A stretch of 53,455 bases of DNA from SABY01 sp964523795 (GTDB lineage: Bacteria; Bacteroidota; Bacteroidia; Bacteroidales; 4484-276): NCBI GenBank assembly GCA_964523795.1, contig CAZGAO010000033.1, positions 1 through 53,455 of the forward strand. Reading direction: 5' to 3'. The position numbers and the translations under genes are program-made. The first letter of the stretch is position 1, and each line of letters starts with the position of its first letter. Positions 7,086 through 14,830 of this stretch are shown here, piece by piece. The notes below the pieces were generated by a model that was not told the origin of the DNA, did no database searches, and saw only the letters and a list, made by a program, of their open reading frames with translations.

Positions 7086-8282
7086 CTATCCTTCACTCCA
7101 CACCACCCGTTGAATGTAATCGGTGTAACTCAAAATGATTCTTACGACTTTATCTGAAACATTGGGCATAGAGTAATCGGCCACCGGACGAAAGTTTCTT
7201 TCAAGTACTTGAAAAGTTGAGAGGGTTGAGGGTTGAAAAGTTGAAAACTTGATATGTTGAGAGTTAAGTCCTGTATGTTGATATTGCAACTGCACCAGCC
7301 CCTGAAGTATTCTCTCGGGATTCAACCCTACCATCATCACCGATGCTTCTTCCATGGCTTCGGGACGCTCGTGAGCTTCGCGGATATTTAAGGCACGGAA
7401 GTTCATGATCGAGGATTCTTCGCTAATGGTACCTGAGTCGGACAATACAGCAAATGCATTTTTTTGCAAATGATTGTAATCGTGAAAGCCCAAGGGTTTC
7501 ATCAATTGAATCAAAGGATTGAAGCTTACACCCTTTTCCTTAATCATATTGCGGGTTCGCGGGTGCGTTGAAACAATAATGGGAAGCCCAAACTTTTCAG
7601 CCACAGTATTTAATACTTCAACCAGCTTTTCGAAGTTAGCCGAATTAATGTTTTCTTCACGATGTGCCGAAACGACAAAGTATTTTTCTTTCTCCACCTT
7701 CAGGCGTTGCAGTACATCCGAAGCATCAATTTTTTCCATGTAAGCATTTAAAACCTCAAACATAGGGCTGCCGGTTTTGATAATGCGATCGGCGGGCAAT
7801 CCTTCGCGCAACAAATATTCGCGTGCAATATCTGAATAGGTCATGTTCATATCCGAGATATGATCTACAATCTTCCGGTTTGTTTCCTCGGGTACGCGCT
7901 GGTCGAAACAACGGTTTCCGGCTTCCATGTGGAAAATTGGGATATGGCGTTTTTTTGCTGCAATGGCACAAAGGCATGAGTTGGTATCGCCAAGAACCAT
8001 AAATGCATCTGGCTTGACAGATTCTAAAACCGGATCGATATTTATTAAAATTTTTCCCGCTGTCGTTGTTGCATTACCTCCGGCGGCATTCAAAAAGTAA
8101 TCCGGCTTGCGTAGCCCCAAATCCTCGAAAAAGACCTCGTTCAATTCGTAGTCGTAGTTTTGACCCGTATGCACAAGGATATGTTCGATGGCATCCGAGC
8201 TGTCTAATTTCAATATCACCTGCGAAAGGCGAATGATTTCGGGGCGTGTGCCGACTACGGTGAGGACTTTTAGTTTTTTCAT
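7086..8282 (-). CDS. fnlC: UDP-N-acetyl-L-fucosamine synthase (UDP-sugar 2-epimerase)
   Basis: 398 residues, WecB-fold, closest in pattern to FnlC/WbjD/CapG, which catalyse the last, C-2 epimerisation step giving UDP-L-FucNAc. Motifs: VVGTRPEIIRLS at the start, VHTGQNYDYELN, VLGDTNSCLCAI, HMEAGNRCFDQRVPEETNR and VSAHREENI, then SDSGTISEESSI. Its partners fnlA and fnlB lie upstream on the same strand, supporting FnlC rather than a plain ManNAc-forming WecB. Odd feature: about 25 residues encoded at 7205-7268 are inserted between the last Rossmann helix and the conserved VADYSMPNVSDKVVRII ending, and derive from a low-complexity DNA repeat. The insertion keeps frame and lies in a loop, so activity may survive. 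Confidence 0.88.
   Translation of the reverse strand: MKKLKVLTVVGTRPEIIRLSQVILKLDSSDAIEHILVHTGQNYDYELNEVFFEDLGLRKPDYFLNAAGGNATTTAGKILINIDPVLESVKPDAFMVLGDTNSCLCAIAAKKRHIPIFHMEAGNRCFDQRVPEETNRKIVDHISDMNMTYSDIAREYLLREGLPADRIIKTGSPMFEVLNAYMEKIDASDVLQRLKVEKEKYFVVSAHREENINSANFEKLVEVLNTVAEKFGLPIIVSTHPRTRNMIKEKGVSFNPLIQLMKPLGFHDYNHLQKNAFAVLSDSGTISEESSIMNFRALNIREAHERPEAMEEASVMMVGLNPERILQGLVQLQYQHTGLNSQHIKFSTFQPSTLSTFQVLERNFRPVADYSMPNVSDKVVRIILSYTDYIQRVVWSEG
7205..7268. repeat. In-frame low-complexity insertion inside fnlC
   Basis: A run of GTTGA/GTTGAAAAG words encoding STFQPSTLSTFQV and neighbours. Homologous enzymes go directly from the last helix to VADYSM, so this is extra. The same word type is intergenic at 5646-5712. 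Confidence 0.6.
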
Positions 8283-8288
8283 TTGTTT

Positions 8289-8425
8289 GAAGAGTCAAGG
8301 CAAAAGTTAAAAGAGCCAAGGCAAAAGTAAGAAGAACCAAGGCAAAAGTTAAAAGAGCCAAGGCAAAAGTAAGAAGAACCAAGGCAAAAGTTAAAAGAGC
8401 CAAGGCAAAAGTAAGAAGAACCAAG
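8289..8425. repeat. 21-bp tandem repeat, about 6.5 units, upstream of fnlC
   Basis: Two alternating 21-bp variants (AAAAGAGCCAAGGCAAAAGT-a and AGAAGAACCAAGGCAAAAGT-t) make a 42-bp higher-order unit repeated about three times. It starts 7 nt upstream of the fnlC start codon, so it occupies the fnlC leader. The rest of the gap up to 8529 is AT-rich and without a gene; a long open frame over the repeat is only a by-product of the period being a multiple of three. Confidence 0.9.
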
Positions 8426-8529
8426 TGCGGCCAATCTAAATTTTTTCTTGTATTGTTATATGTTATTTTTTTTCTTGAAGTTAAAAGAGGCAAAAACGTC
8501 AAGTTATACAGTGCTTTTGACTTAACTAT

Positions 8530-8877
8530 TCATTGATTTAACTTTTTGATAATACTTGCTAAAATATTTTTTAGTTCTTTGCTTTCATTTTCCAAGAAAT
8601 TTAATTCCTCATTTGGATTTTCATCCAGAGCCTTTAAAATCCTTAGCCAGTAGTTGGATTCACGGGCTTCTTTTAGTGAAATCCTTACTTTGTTTTTGAA
8701 GTCGGCCTTTGAAGAACCAGCTTGGGCTTCTTCATAATTCGCACCAATTGAGGTTGAAGATTTGCCCAATTGGTATTTAATTATCGAATATTCAGACGAA
8801 TTAGGAAAAGTTCTCAAAATCTTTAGACAACGAACACCAAAGTTAAAGGTTCTGTCCAGTAAATCATTTTCCCTCAT
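8530..8877 (-). CDS. Four-helix bundle protein (S23/IVP type)
   Basis: 115 residues, full length for the family. It begins with DLLDRTFNFGVRCLKI, has the invariant QLGKSSTSIGANYEEAQAG loop and KVRISLKEARESNYWLRIL, and ends with a long helix. The family was first met as the protein encoded by intervening sequences in 23S rRNA and is common as single genes in Bacteroidota accessory regions, often inside polysaccharide clusters. Its role is unknown. It sits between fnlC and the ORF6N gene. Confidence 0.88.
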   Translation of the reverse strand: MRENDLLDRTFNFGVRCLKILRTFPNSSEYSIIKYQLGKSSTSIGANYEEAQAGSSKADFKNKVRISLKEARESNYWLRILKALDENPNEELNFLENESKELKNILASIIKKLNQ

Positions 8878-8945
8878 ATTTTAAAGTCTCTGTTTTCATC
8901 ACTTTTCTCTTGGCTCTTTTTCCTTTTTGCTTAGCTATTTCAACC

Positions 8946-9488
8946 CTACTTACGCTTAATGGTATGTTTAAACTTCATTACTGCAAAATTGATTTCGAAA
9001 GTAGTTTCGGTGTCAGTAGTTTGCAGGTCATCACCCAAAATATCAGCCATAATTTCTCCGCTACGTCCCATTAATTTATTTTTCCGCTCTTCTTCAGGTG
9101 TATCCGATAACTCTTTTATTGTGTTAGTGAGTTCCCGTACTTTTGTAAAGGTTTCAATTATAGCAATAGTGGTTTGAATTGCATACGTACTTTTTAAGAT
9201 TGTTGCTAACATATACAATCCTTTTTCCGTAAAAGCTTTAGGGTGAACAGCAGAATGTTTAATGGCATTGAACCGGTCGAAATTTTCGACCAGTCTATTT
9301 GTTTCATTTTCAGTTAATTCAATAACATACCCATCGGGAAACCGTTCAGGGTTATTTTTTACAGCTTCGTTGATCCTCTTGGTTTCAAGCCCATAAACAA
9401 CAGCTACATCCTTGTCTATCATTACCTTTTGATCTCGGATAATGATGATTTTGGATTCGATGTTTTCAAACTTTACTATTTCTGACAT
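8946..9488 (-). CDS. ORF6N-domain DNA-binding protein
   Basis: 180 residues. The N-terminal ORF6N domain is clear: IIIIRDQKVMIDKDVAVVYGLETKRINEAVKNNPERFP, then HPKAFTEKGLYMLATILKS. The C-terminal third is charged and predicted helical (EEERKNKLMGRSG). ORF6N is a phage-derived antirepressor/KilA-N-related DNA-binding domain. In Bacteroidota such genes are often embedded in capsule loci; a regulatory role is guessed at but unproven. A second, truncated ORF6N gene lies at 46095-46424. Confidence 0.85.
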   Translation of the reverse strand: MSEIVKFENIESKIIIIRDQKVMIDKDVAVVYGLETKRINEAVKNNPERFPDGYVIELTENETNRLVENFDRFNAIKHSAVHPKAFTEKGLYMLATILKSTYAIQTTIAIIETFTKVRELTNTIKELSDTPEEERKNKLMGRSGEIMADILGDDLQTTDTETTFEINFAVMKFKHTIKRK

Positions 9489-9553
9489 AGTTTTGCTTTA
9501 TCGGCTGTAATTTATCTTCAATGCATTTGGTGTACACTAATACAGATTACTCA

Positions 9554-10693
9554 TTACACTTCTTCAAAGTAAGTATCCCCATCTTCATGATTATAATGCT
9601 CGTTGATCCAGAAAATGGTGTAGAGCTCTTCGTTGCCTATGTTTGTAATATTGTGTGTGTACCAGATGGGCATATCCACAAACGATGGCTTATCTCCATC
9701 CAAATCAAAAGCTAAAACCTCATCTGTCCCGATTCTTCTCAACTCTATTCTTGCCTTTCCCTTAATCACAGCAAAACGCTCAGCCTTGCGGGTATGAAAA
9801 TGATTGCCACGGGTAATCCCGGGAACGGTAGTTGAAAATGAAACCTGACCGCCGCTGTTCAATTTTACGGTTTCCACAAAGCTGCCACGATTATCAGTAT
9901 TTAGTTTTAGATGGAAGGGGAAGAATGATTTATGATCGATGTAGCATAGAAAAGTATTCCAAAGATTTCGGTCAAAGGGAGTTTCCAAATTTGGAATCAT
10001 TCCTTTCGTGAAATAGTCTTCTTTATATTTTGTGAGCTTGGCAAGCATTGCTGATACTTTGATTTCTGATGTATTCTCAATCGGGACATTATCGATGCGG
10101 GCCAGCCCATTCTGTTCCTTGCTCATGGCTTTAATGTGAGTAATAATTTCTGCCACCAGCTCCGAAACATAGATTAGTTTTATTTCGCCATCAACATCAA
10201 TTTTTGGAGTTTCATTATGGGTAAGCTGATGGCAAAATGTAGCCACCACTGAATTATAGTAGGGATTCCCGAAAGGCCCAAAAACATTGGGGATTACAAA
10301 TCCCGTAAACTGAGCCTTGTTTTTATCAGCCCATAGCTCAAATAATTTTCGCCCTTCTTTTTTTGATTTTCCGTAAAGGTTGTCGCGATCTTCCTGTGTT
10401 GAGGACGAAAATAAAATATGAGGAGTTGACTTGGTAGCTTCACAAGCAGCGATAACTTGATTTACCAAGCCAATGTTCGTTTCGTAAATCACCTGTGGAT
10501 CGTTATGCCGATTCATGGCGGCGAGATGAACGATGGCATCGCAGGATTGAACGAAATCTTTTAGTTTGCTTTCATGTTGGAAATATTCATCTTCAAAAGG
10601 GATGAGCCCGAAGGTTTCGGGAGAAAGTCCGAGCGTATTAAAAAGATGTGTGCCAACGAATCCGGCCTGACCGGTGATTCCTACTTTAATCAT
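9554..10693 (-). CDS. fnlB: UDP-2-acetamido-2,6-dideoxy-hexulose C4-reductase (CapF/WbjC type)
   Basis: 379 residues with the two-domain CapF architecture: an N-terminal SDR domain (GITGQAGFVGTHL Rossmann motif, catalytic YGKSKKEG) and a C-terminal cupin (GNHFHTRKAERFAVIKGKARI with metal-binding His and Glu). It reduces the 4-keto sugar made by FnlA, giving the substrate of FnlC, in the cytosolic pathway to UDP-L-FucNAc for capsule or O-antigen. It follows a cupin gene and fnlA on the same strand. Start ATG at 10691-10693 gives the standard N-terminus. Confidence 0.92.
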   Translation of the reverse strand: MIKVGITGQAGFVGTHLFNTLGLSPETFGLIPFEDEYFQHESKLKDFVQSCDAIVHLAAMNRHNDPQVIYETNIGLVNQVIAACEATKSTPHILFSSSTQEDRDNLYGKSKKEGRKLFELWADKNKAQFTGFVIPNVFGPFGNPYYNSVVATFCHQLTHNETPKIDVDGEIKLIYVSELVAEIITHIKAMSKEQNGLARIDNVPIENTSEIKVSAMLAKLTKYKEDYFTKGMIPNLETPFDRNLWNTFLCYIDHKSFFPFHLKLNTDNRGSFVETVKLNSGGQVSFSTTVPGITRGNHFHTRKAERFAVIKGKARIELRRIGTDEVLAFDLDGDKPSFVDMPIWYTHNITNIGNEELYTIFWINEHYNHEDGDTYFEEV

Positions 10694-10753
10694 TATAAAA
10701 TCTGTTTCACAGCCTAAACCTGTGTTTAACTCTTTTTGCTTTTTGTGTCTTTT

Positions 10754-11170
10754 CTAATTTTTAAATTCCCAATAATCAGTGGGGAAACGGAAATCATCAT
10801 CTTTAGAATCTTCCAACCTCATATCCGAAAAAACTATCATTGTTGAATCAGGTTCCATAGCTTTGAAACCATTGGCGTGCCCGGCTTCTACAATCAGAAT
10901 TTCGCTTTGCTGGTCTAATAAAATCTGCTTGTTTATTTTAAGATTTTGAGAGGGTTTCTCCCAATTATCTATTTTAATCCAGTTAATCAGGAAACTACCT
11001 TTGGTAACATAAAAATACTTGGTCTCTTTTTGATGTCCTTGCCAGGCGCGAATGGTTTCGATATCTGGATGAGTAATGGTATAAAACCGCTTTATTCCTT
11101 CAAAGTTAAATTCGTTAACAAATCGAACAGTACCCCGATTGTCGGTATGGTGATTTCCTTTAATTATCAT
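10754..11170 (-). CDS. WxcM/FdtA-like sugar cupin (3,4-ketoisomerase or 3,5-epimerase-like)
   Basis: 138 residues forming one double-stranded beta-helix: HHTDNRGTVRFVNEF, IRAWQGHQKETKYFYVTKGSF, and VEAGHANGFKAM. The RAWQGHxxxTKYFY pattern is that of small sugar-nucleotide cupins found between fnlA and fnlB in FucNAc clusters. It may assist epimerisation of the 4-keto intermediate, or modify another sugar in the same polymer; the exact reaction cannot be read from sequence. It lies 60 nt upstream of fnlB. Confidence 0.75.
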   Translation of the reverse strand: MIIKGNHHTDNRGTVRFVNEFNFEGIKRFYTITHPDIETIRAWQGHQKETKYFYVTKGSFLINWIKIDNWEKPSQNLKINKQILLDQQSEILIVEAGHANGFKAMEPDSTMIVFSDMRLEDSKDDDFRFPTDYWEFKN

Positions 11171-11398
11171 GCTAATGGAATGTCATGGAACACGAATGAC
11201 CCCGAAAAAAACGGGGCAAGTACGGATTTGACTGATTAGAACGGATTTAATCTGTGATTATCCGTTTAATCTGCGTCATCCGCTTTCTGTTCTTCACTTT
11301 TTTGAGAATACTTTTCACTAAAGCCTCTTTATCAGTGATTATCCGTTTGATCCGTGTCTCCAGTGCTGAGCTATGTCGAAGCATCCGCGTTCTACCCA
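11171..11398. other. Intergenic region with a CCCCG/CGGGG hairpin and short direct repeats
   Basis: A 17-nt hairpin CCCCG-aaaaaaa-CGGGG lies at 11200-11216, and the phrase GTGATTATCCGTTT occurs twice (about 11257 and 11336), as in many Bacteroidota spacers. Without a T-tract after the stem it is not a classical terminator. No gene is seen. Confidence 0.5.
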
Positions 11399-12439
11399 TT
11401 AAGGTTCGTAAATGTGCGTGATGTCTTCGTTCAGGATGTCTTTGCGAATCAGCGGAAGCTCAAGCAATAGCTTCTTCATTCCTTCCACATCCAGCCGCTC
11501 GGTATTGTGCGAGGTATAATCCTCGACTGCTGAAACTTTAGCCTCACCCTGAGTAAAATACTTTCCGTAGTTCAAATCGCGGTTGTCGGCAGGAATGCGA
11601 TAATAATTGTCCATATCCACAGCCTTGGCCATTTCTTCGCGGTTTACCAGGGTCTCGAACAACTTCTCACCATGACGCGTTCCGATAACGTTGATAGCAT
11701 TGCTGGCATTGTAAAGCTCTTTGAGAGCTAATGCCAAAACTTCCACAGTAGCGGCGGGCGCTTTCTGGACAAACATATCGCCGTTCTGGGCATTATTGAA
11801 GGCAAACAAAACCAATTCTACGGCTCCGGTAAGCGTCATCATAAAACGGGTCATTCCCGGATCAGTAAGGGTGAGGTCTTTGCCAGCCTTGATCTGATCG
11901 ACAAACAAGGGAATTACCGAACCTCTGGAAGCCATCACGTTGCCATAGCGCGTGCCCGCAAAAACAGTTCCCGAGCCATTCAGGCTGCGGCTTTTCGACA
12001 CCATCAGTTTTTCGCTGAGTGCCTTGCTCATGCCCATCGCATTGATGGGATAAACAGCTTTGTCGGTACTTAAAACTACCACATTTTTAACCTGGTTTTG
12101 GATGGCACTGTCGAGCACATTTTCGGCACCCATCACATTGGTGCGTACCGCCTCCATCGGGAAAAACTCGCACGAGGGCACCTGTTTCAGCGCGGCGGCC
12201 TGAAACACAAAATCAACGCCCCGCATGGCAGTATCAACGGATCGCTTATCGCGGGTATCGCCGATGTAGTATTTTATCTTATCGCTTTTGTAAAACTGGC
12301 GCATATCGTCCTGCTTCTTTTCATCGCGCGACAAGATGCGTATTTCCTTAAAAAAGTCAGAATCCAGAAACCTGCGGAGTACAGCATTGCCAAAGGAGCC
12401 GGTACCACCGGTAATAAGAAGTGTATTATTTTTGGTCAT
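11399..12439 (-). CDS. fnlA: UDP-GlcNAc 4,6-dehydratase/5-epimerase (CapE/WbjB type)
   Basis: 346 residues. Rossmann motif GGTGSFGNAVLRRF, then IRILSRDEKKQDDMR, the PSCEFFPMEAVRTNVMGA block and the active-site segment STDKAVYPINAMGMSKALSEK. The catalytic motif is MxxxK rather than YxxxK, the substitution typical of CapE-type inverting dehydratases. It converts UDP-GlcNAc to the L-configured 4-keto-6-deoxy intermediates, the first step toward UDP-L-FucNAc, completed by fnlB and fnlC. It is the first biosynthetic gene of the cluster on this strand and lies 12 nt downstream of a HicAB pair, which may share its transcript. Confidence 0.93.
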   Translation of the reverse strand: MTKNNTLLITGGTGSFGNAVLRRFLDSDFFKEIRILSRDEKKQDDMRQFYKSDKIKYYIGDTRDKRSVDTAMRGVDFVFQAAALKQVPSCEFFPMEAVRTNVMGAENVLDSAIQNQVKNVVVLSTDKAVYPINAMGMSKALSEKLMVSKSRSLNGSGTVFAGTRYGNVMASRGSVIPLFVDQIKAGKDLTLTDPGMTRFMMTLTGAVELVLFAFNNAQNGDMFVQKAPAATVEVLALALKELYNASNAINVIGTRHGEKLFETLVNREEMAKAVDMDNYYRIPADNRDLNYGKYFTQGEAKVSAVEDYTSHNTERLDVEGMKKLLLELPLIRKDILNEDITHIYEP

Positions 12440-12451
12440 AATAATTTTTAA

Positions 12452-12661
12452 TCATAAATTGATAAACTCATCATAACTAATCCCTGATTGTTTACTGATC
12501 GATTTTACAGTTCCAAGCGGTATTTCTTTTCGTGGTGCAGGAACAATTACAGTATGAGCACCATCAGTATATTTTTTATGACTTCCTTTCTGACTCTTAA
12601 AATGAAATCCATTCTGCACTAATACTGAAATCACTTTATCAGATGATGGGAGTTTGGTCAT
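12452..12661 (-). CDS. hicA: HicA toxin
   Basis: 69 residues, full length for HicA. SSDKVISVLVQNGFHFKSQKGSHKKY carries the conserved Gly-Ser-His, with the catalytic His, followed by the strand HTVIVPAPRKEIPLGTVKSI and the final helix. It is an mRNA interferase. It overlaps the upstream hicB by one base. The toxin comes after the antitoxin, and its stop is 12 nt from the fnlA start. Confidence 0.92.
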   Translation of the reverse strand: MTKLPSSDKVISVLVQNGFHFKSQKGSHKKYTDGAHTVIVPAPRKEIPLGTVKSISKQSGISYDEFINL

Positions 12662-12873
12662 CAGGCGTTAATATATAGTTCCCCCAGAAGTGTTTCATGG
12701 ATATGATGATAATTTGTTTTTTCAGGGTCATCCTCAAAATAAAGATCGAGTGCCTCCTTAAGGTTTTGGGTAGCTTCATCGATAGTGCTGCCAAAACTCG
12801 ACACCTCTACATTCAGGCTTTGCGAAACAAAATATTCATCTTCACGATACACGATGTATTTGATAGTCTTCAT
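12661..12873 (-). CDS. hicB: HicB antitoxin
   Basis: 70 residues: IKYIVYREDEYFVSQSLNVEVSSFGSTIDEATQNLKEALDLYFED is the minimal HicB domain (the EAxxNLxEALxLYFED core is diagnostic). It lacks the added C-terminal DNA-binding domain of longer HicB proteins, so autoregulation would need another contact. Pairs with the adjacent HicA. Confidence 0.92.
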   Translation of the reverse strand: MKTIKYIVYREDEYFVSQSLNVEVSSFGSTIDEATQNLKEALDLYFEDDPEKTNYHHIHETLLGELYINA

Positions 12874-12963
12874 ATCAAAAGGTTTTCATTAAAGATATTG
12901 AAATTAATTGTAACCATATCGGCGTGTTATCTTAATTGTTGTAGGCTAAATATCCCGGTGTGC

Positions 12964-13202
12964 ATGACGTTTGAAGAATTCTTTAAAAAAGTTCAGTATA
13001 AGCTCTTGAAAACTCCCTTCTTTACGGTTGCTTCCATTCACCAGCTTATCAAATTACTGTGTTGTCAAGTACCCCTGAACAGGCCGTCAACATGAACCAA
13101 ACGAACGAAACATCTGTTTTAACTTCTCCCAACAATTCCATTACGCCTCGAGGTGTTACGCCTGCAGGCGTAATTAAAGATTTCGCTGCAAAAAAAGTTT
13201 GA
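12964..13202 (+). other. Two tiny overlapping frames and an 18-bp palindrome; no confident gene
   Basis: The gap between hicB and the ATPase gene holds two short plus-strand frames joined by an ATGA overlap: 12964-13095 (43 residues, MTFEEFFKKVQYKLLK...) and 13092-13202 (36 residues, with ITPRGVTPAGV). Neither matches a family I know. The second overlaps the ATPase 3' end on the other strand. At 13156-13173 the sequence TTACGCCTGCAGGCGTAA is a perfect 18-bp palindrome adjoining the ATPase stop codon. It may be a protein-binding site or part of a termination hairpin. Confidence 0.3.
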
Positions 13203-14301
13203 AAATAGGATCAGAAAAATGATATTTATTATATATCCGTTCTACCAGGCCATCTTCAACAAATGTGTCGAGTGCCTTTTGTGTAGTGGAGGCCGCCCCG
13301 AGGCGGTATTTTTGTGAGGTATCTTTCGAGAAAACCTCATCCACAGCATTACTCAACGCATACAAAACTTTCTTACGATAGTTGGTTTGCTTATGGATTA
13401 GTTCCCAATAATAATCTGATTTAATATTCAGGATGCTATCAATGGCTTTGTCAACTTGCAGGATAGTGATGGTTTTTTGCCCTTCCACAGCCACAAGTTG
13501 CTGCCAAATTTCTGCGGCCACAAATTGAATGTAATAAGGTATTGAAGCTACTTTTTCTATCAAATAGGTAGCCGTGGATTCACCCATCACCATATTAAAT
13601 TTCGAAAAACGTTGGATAAGATAATTTATCGATTCATCTACATTTATCGTATCAATATTCATAGTTAAAGCTGCATTATAAAAAGCTCTGTTTTTGTTGT
13701 TGAACATATCTTTGAGCAAATGCGTGCGACTTCCCAAAAAAAGATAGGATACATTTTTATGATGCTGAATACAACTTCGCAATAACTTCTCAAAAGCCTC
13801 GCCATTGAGTTTTGTTATTTCCTGAAATTCATCAAAGGCAATGATCCATTTCTGTTTGCCTGAACTCACTTTTTCAGGAAAGTCAATTGTTTCTTTTAAT
13901 GTTTGCTCGGCATCATGGCCTTCAACCCATGAGAACGAAAATGAGGGATTTCCAGATTGATCGAAGCTCATGGCAGGTACAATTCCCTTGATGAAGCCAG
14001 CCATTTTTTTTACAAGTTTCTCGAACGAGCTATTCTGCTGTTCGGCAATAGCAGTAGTGTAATTTTTTATGAAGGTCTCCCTGGAATAAACGCTCATAAA
14101 ATCGATATAAATGCACGTAAATCCCTCCCTTTCAAGTTCCTTCAATGCTTTGGCTACCAACGATGATTTACCATAACGCCGTGGTGCATAAAGCATCAGA
14201 TTATTACCACTCTTCAGGGTTTGCACGATACGTTGCAGTTCCTGTTCCCTGTTGTAGAAGTACTCGCCCGAAACGATATTACCGTAGTGGAAGGGGTTCA
14301 T
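13174..14301 (-). CDS. AAA-family ATPase (archaeal-type ATPase_2/AAA_14)
   Basis: 375 residues. It opens with NPFHYGNIVSGEYFYNREQEL, the common start of these STAND-like ATPases, then Walker A in LYAPRRYGKSSLV, Walker B in KWIIAFDEFQEIT, and sensor-like LFLGSRTHLL. The C-terminal part (QKYRLGAASTTQKALDTFVEDGLV) is a winged-helix. Such proteins occur as singletons with unknown clients, often near mobile DNA; some are likely signal or nucleic-acid switches. It lies 10 nt after the YoeB-like toxin gene, so it may share a transcript with that pair. Confidence 0.82.
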   Translation of the reverse strand: MNPFHYGNIVSGEYFYNREQELQRIVQTLKSGNNLMLYAPRRYGKSSLVAKALKELEREGFTCIYIDFMSVYSRETFIKNYTTAIAEQQNSSFEKLVKKMAGFIKGIVPAMSFDQSGNPSFSFSWVEGHDAEQTLKETIDFPEKVSSGKQKWIIAFDEFQEITKLNGEAFEKLLRSCIQHHKNVSYLFLGSRTHLLKDMFNNKNRAFYNAALTMNIDTINVDESINYLIQRFSKFNMVMGESTATYLIEKVASIPYYIQFVAAEIWQQLVAVEGQKTITILQVDKAIDSILNIKSDYYWELIHKQTNYRKKVLYALSNAVDEVFSKDTSQKYRLGAASTTQKALDTFVEDGLVERIYNKYHFSDPIFKLFLQRNL

Positions 14302-14311
14302 TAAAGTTTTA

Positions 14312-14572
14312 TTATGCGTAATGAAAAAAGCACGAAATGATTACGACAGAATTTTGTGTCATTTTATAAATTAGTCGGTGTTCCTGGTTTATCCTCATGC
14401 TCCAATAACCCTTAAACTGATACTTTAAAGCTTCCGGTTTTCCTAATCCGCTAAATGGATTACGTAAAATATCGCGAATCAAATCTCCAATGCGAAGGGA
14501 AATGCGGCGATCTGTTTCAATATATTTTTGATATTCAGAAAAGACTCCAGGAACGAATTCAATGTTTTTCAT
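14312..14572 (-). CDS. yoeB: YoeB/RelE-superfamily toxin
   Basis: 86 residues. The pattern LIRDILRNPFSGLGKPEALKYQFKGYWSMRINQEHRLIYKM ... IISCFFHYA is that of YoeB: the KPE catalytic/lid motif, WSMRIxxEHRLIY and the C-terminal His-Tyr. YoeB cleaves mRNA in the ribosomal A site. It overlaps the upstream antitoxin gene by 4 nt (ATGA). Intact and full length. Confidence 0.9.
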   Translation of the reverse strand: MKNIEFVPGVFSEYQKYIETDRRISLRIGDLIRDILRNPFSGLGKPEALKYQFKGYWSMRINQEHRLIYKMTQNSVVIISCFFHYA

Positions 14573-14793
14573 ACAAGGTCATCTTCTTTTATTAAAATGA
14601 CCTTTTTTTTGGTTTCATATTCTTCAATCCTTTCCTGTAAAACACTTGCATATTTAGGGTTGCTCAAAATATGATCGGTGGCATCAGCACACTGAATGTT
14701 AATTTCGATTGTTTTGTGTGGAAACAATTTCTTTATTCCTTCAATAAAGTCGCTTGTTATTAAATCTGTATTTATTGTTATTGTTGTTTCCAT
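14569..14793 (-). CDS. Antitoxin partner of the YoeB-like toxin
   Basis: 74 residues. The N-terminus (TTITINTDLITSDFIEGIKKLFPHKTIEINI) looks like a ribbon or Phd-like dimer unit, and the C-terminal acidic tail VLQERIEEYETKKKVILIKEDDLV is of the kind that wraps YoeB/RelE toxins. It is not a textbook YefM sequence; the role is inferred from the ATGA overlap with the toxin. Confidence 0.75.
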   Translation of the reverse strand: METTITINTDLITSDFIEGIKKLFPHKTIEINIQCADATDHILSNPKYASVLQERIEEYETKKKVILIKEDDLV

Positions 14794-14830
14794 ATTGACT
14801 TAATTTAATAAATTAATTAGATTTGGTTTC

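Noticed and set aside
8074..8502. Open frame rich in LLTFALALLTFALV repeats
   Set aside because: It is a translation of the 21-bp tandem repeat and of fnlC antisense-frame sequence; the repeat period is a multiple of three, which keeps the frame open by chance.
12697..13095. 132-codon plus-strand frame over hicB
   Set aside because: The first two thirds are antisense to hicB; only the last 43 codons lie in free sequence and these match nothing known.
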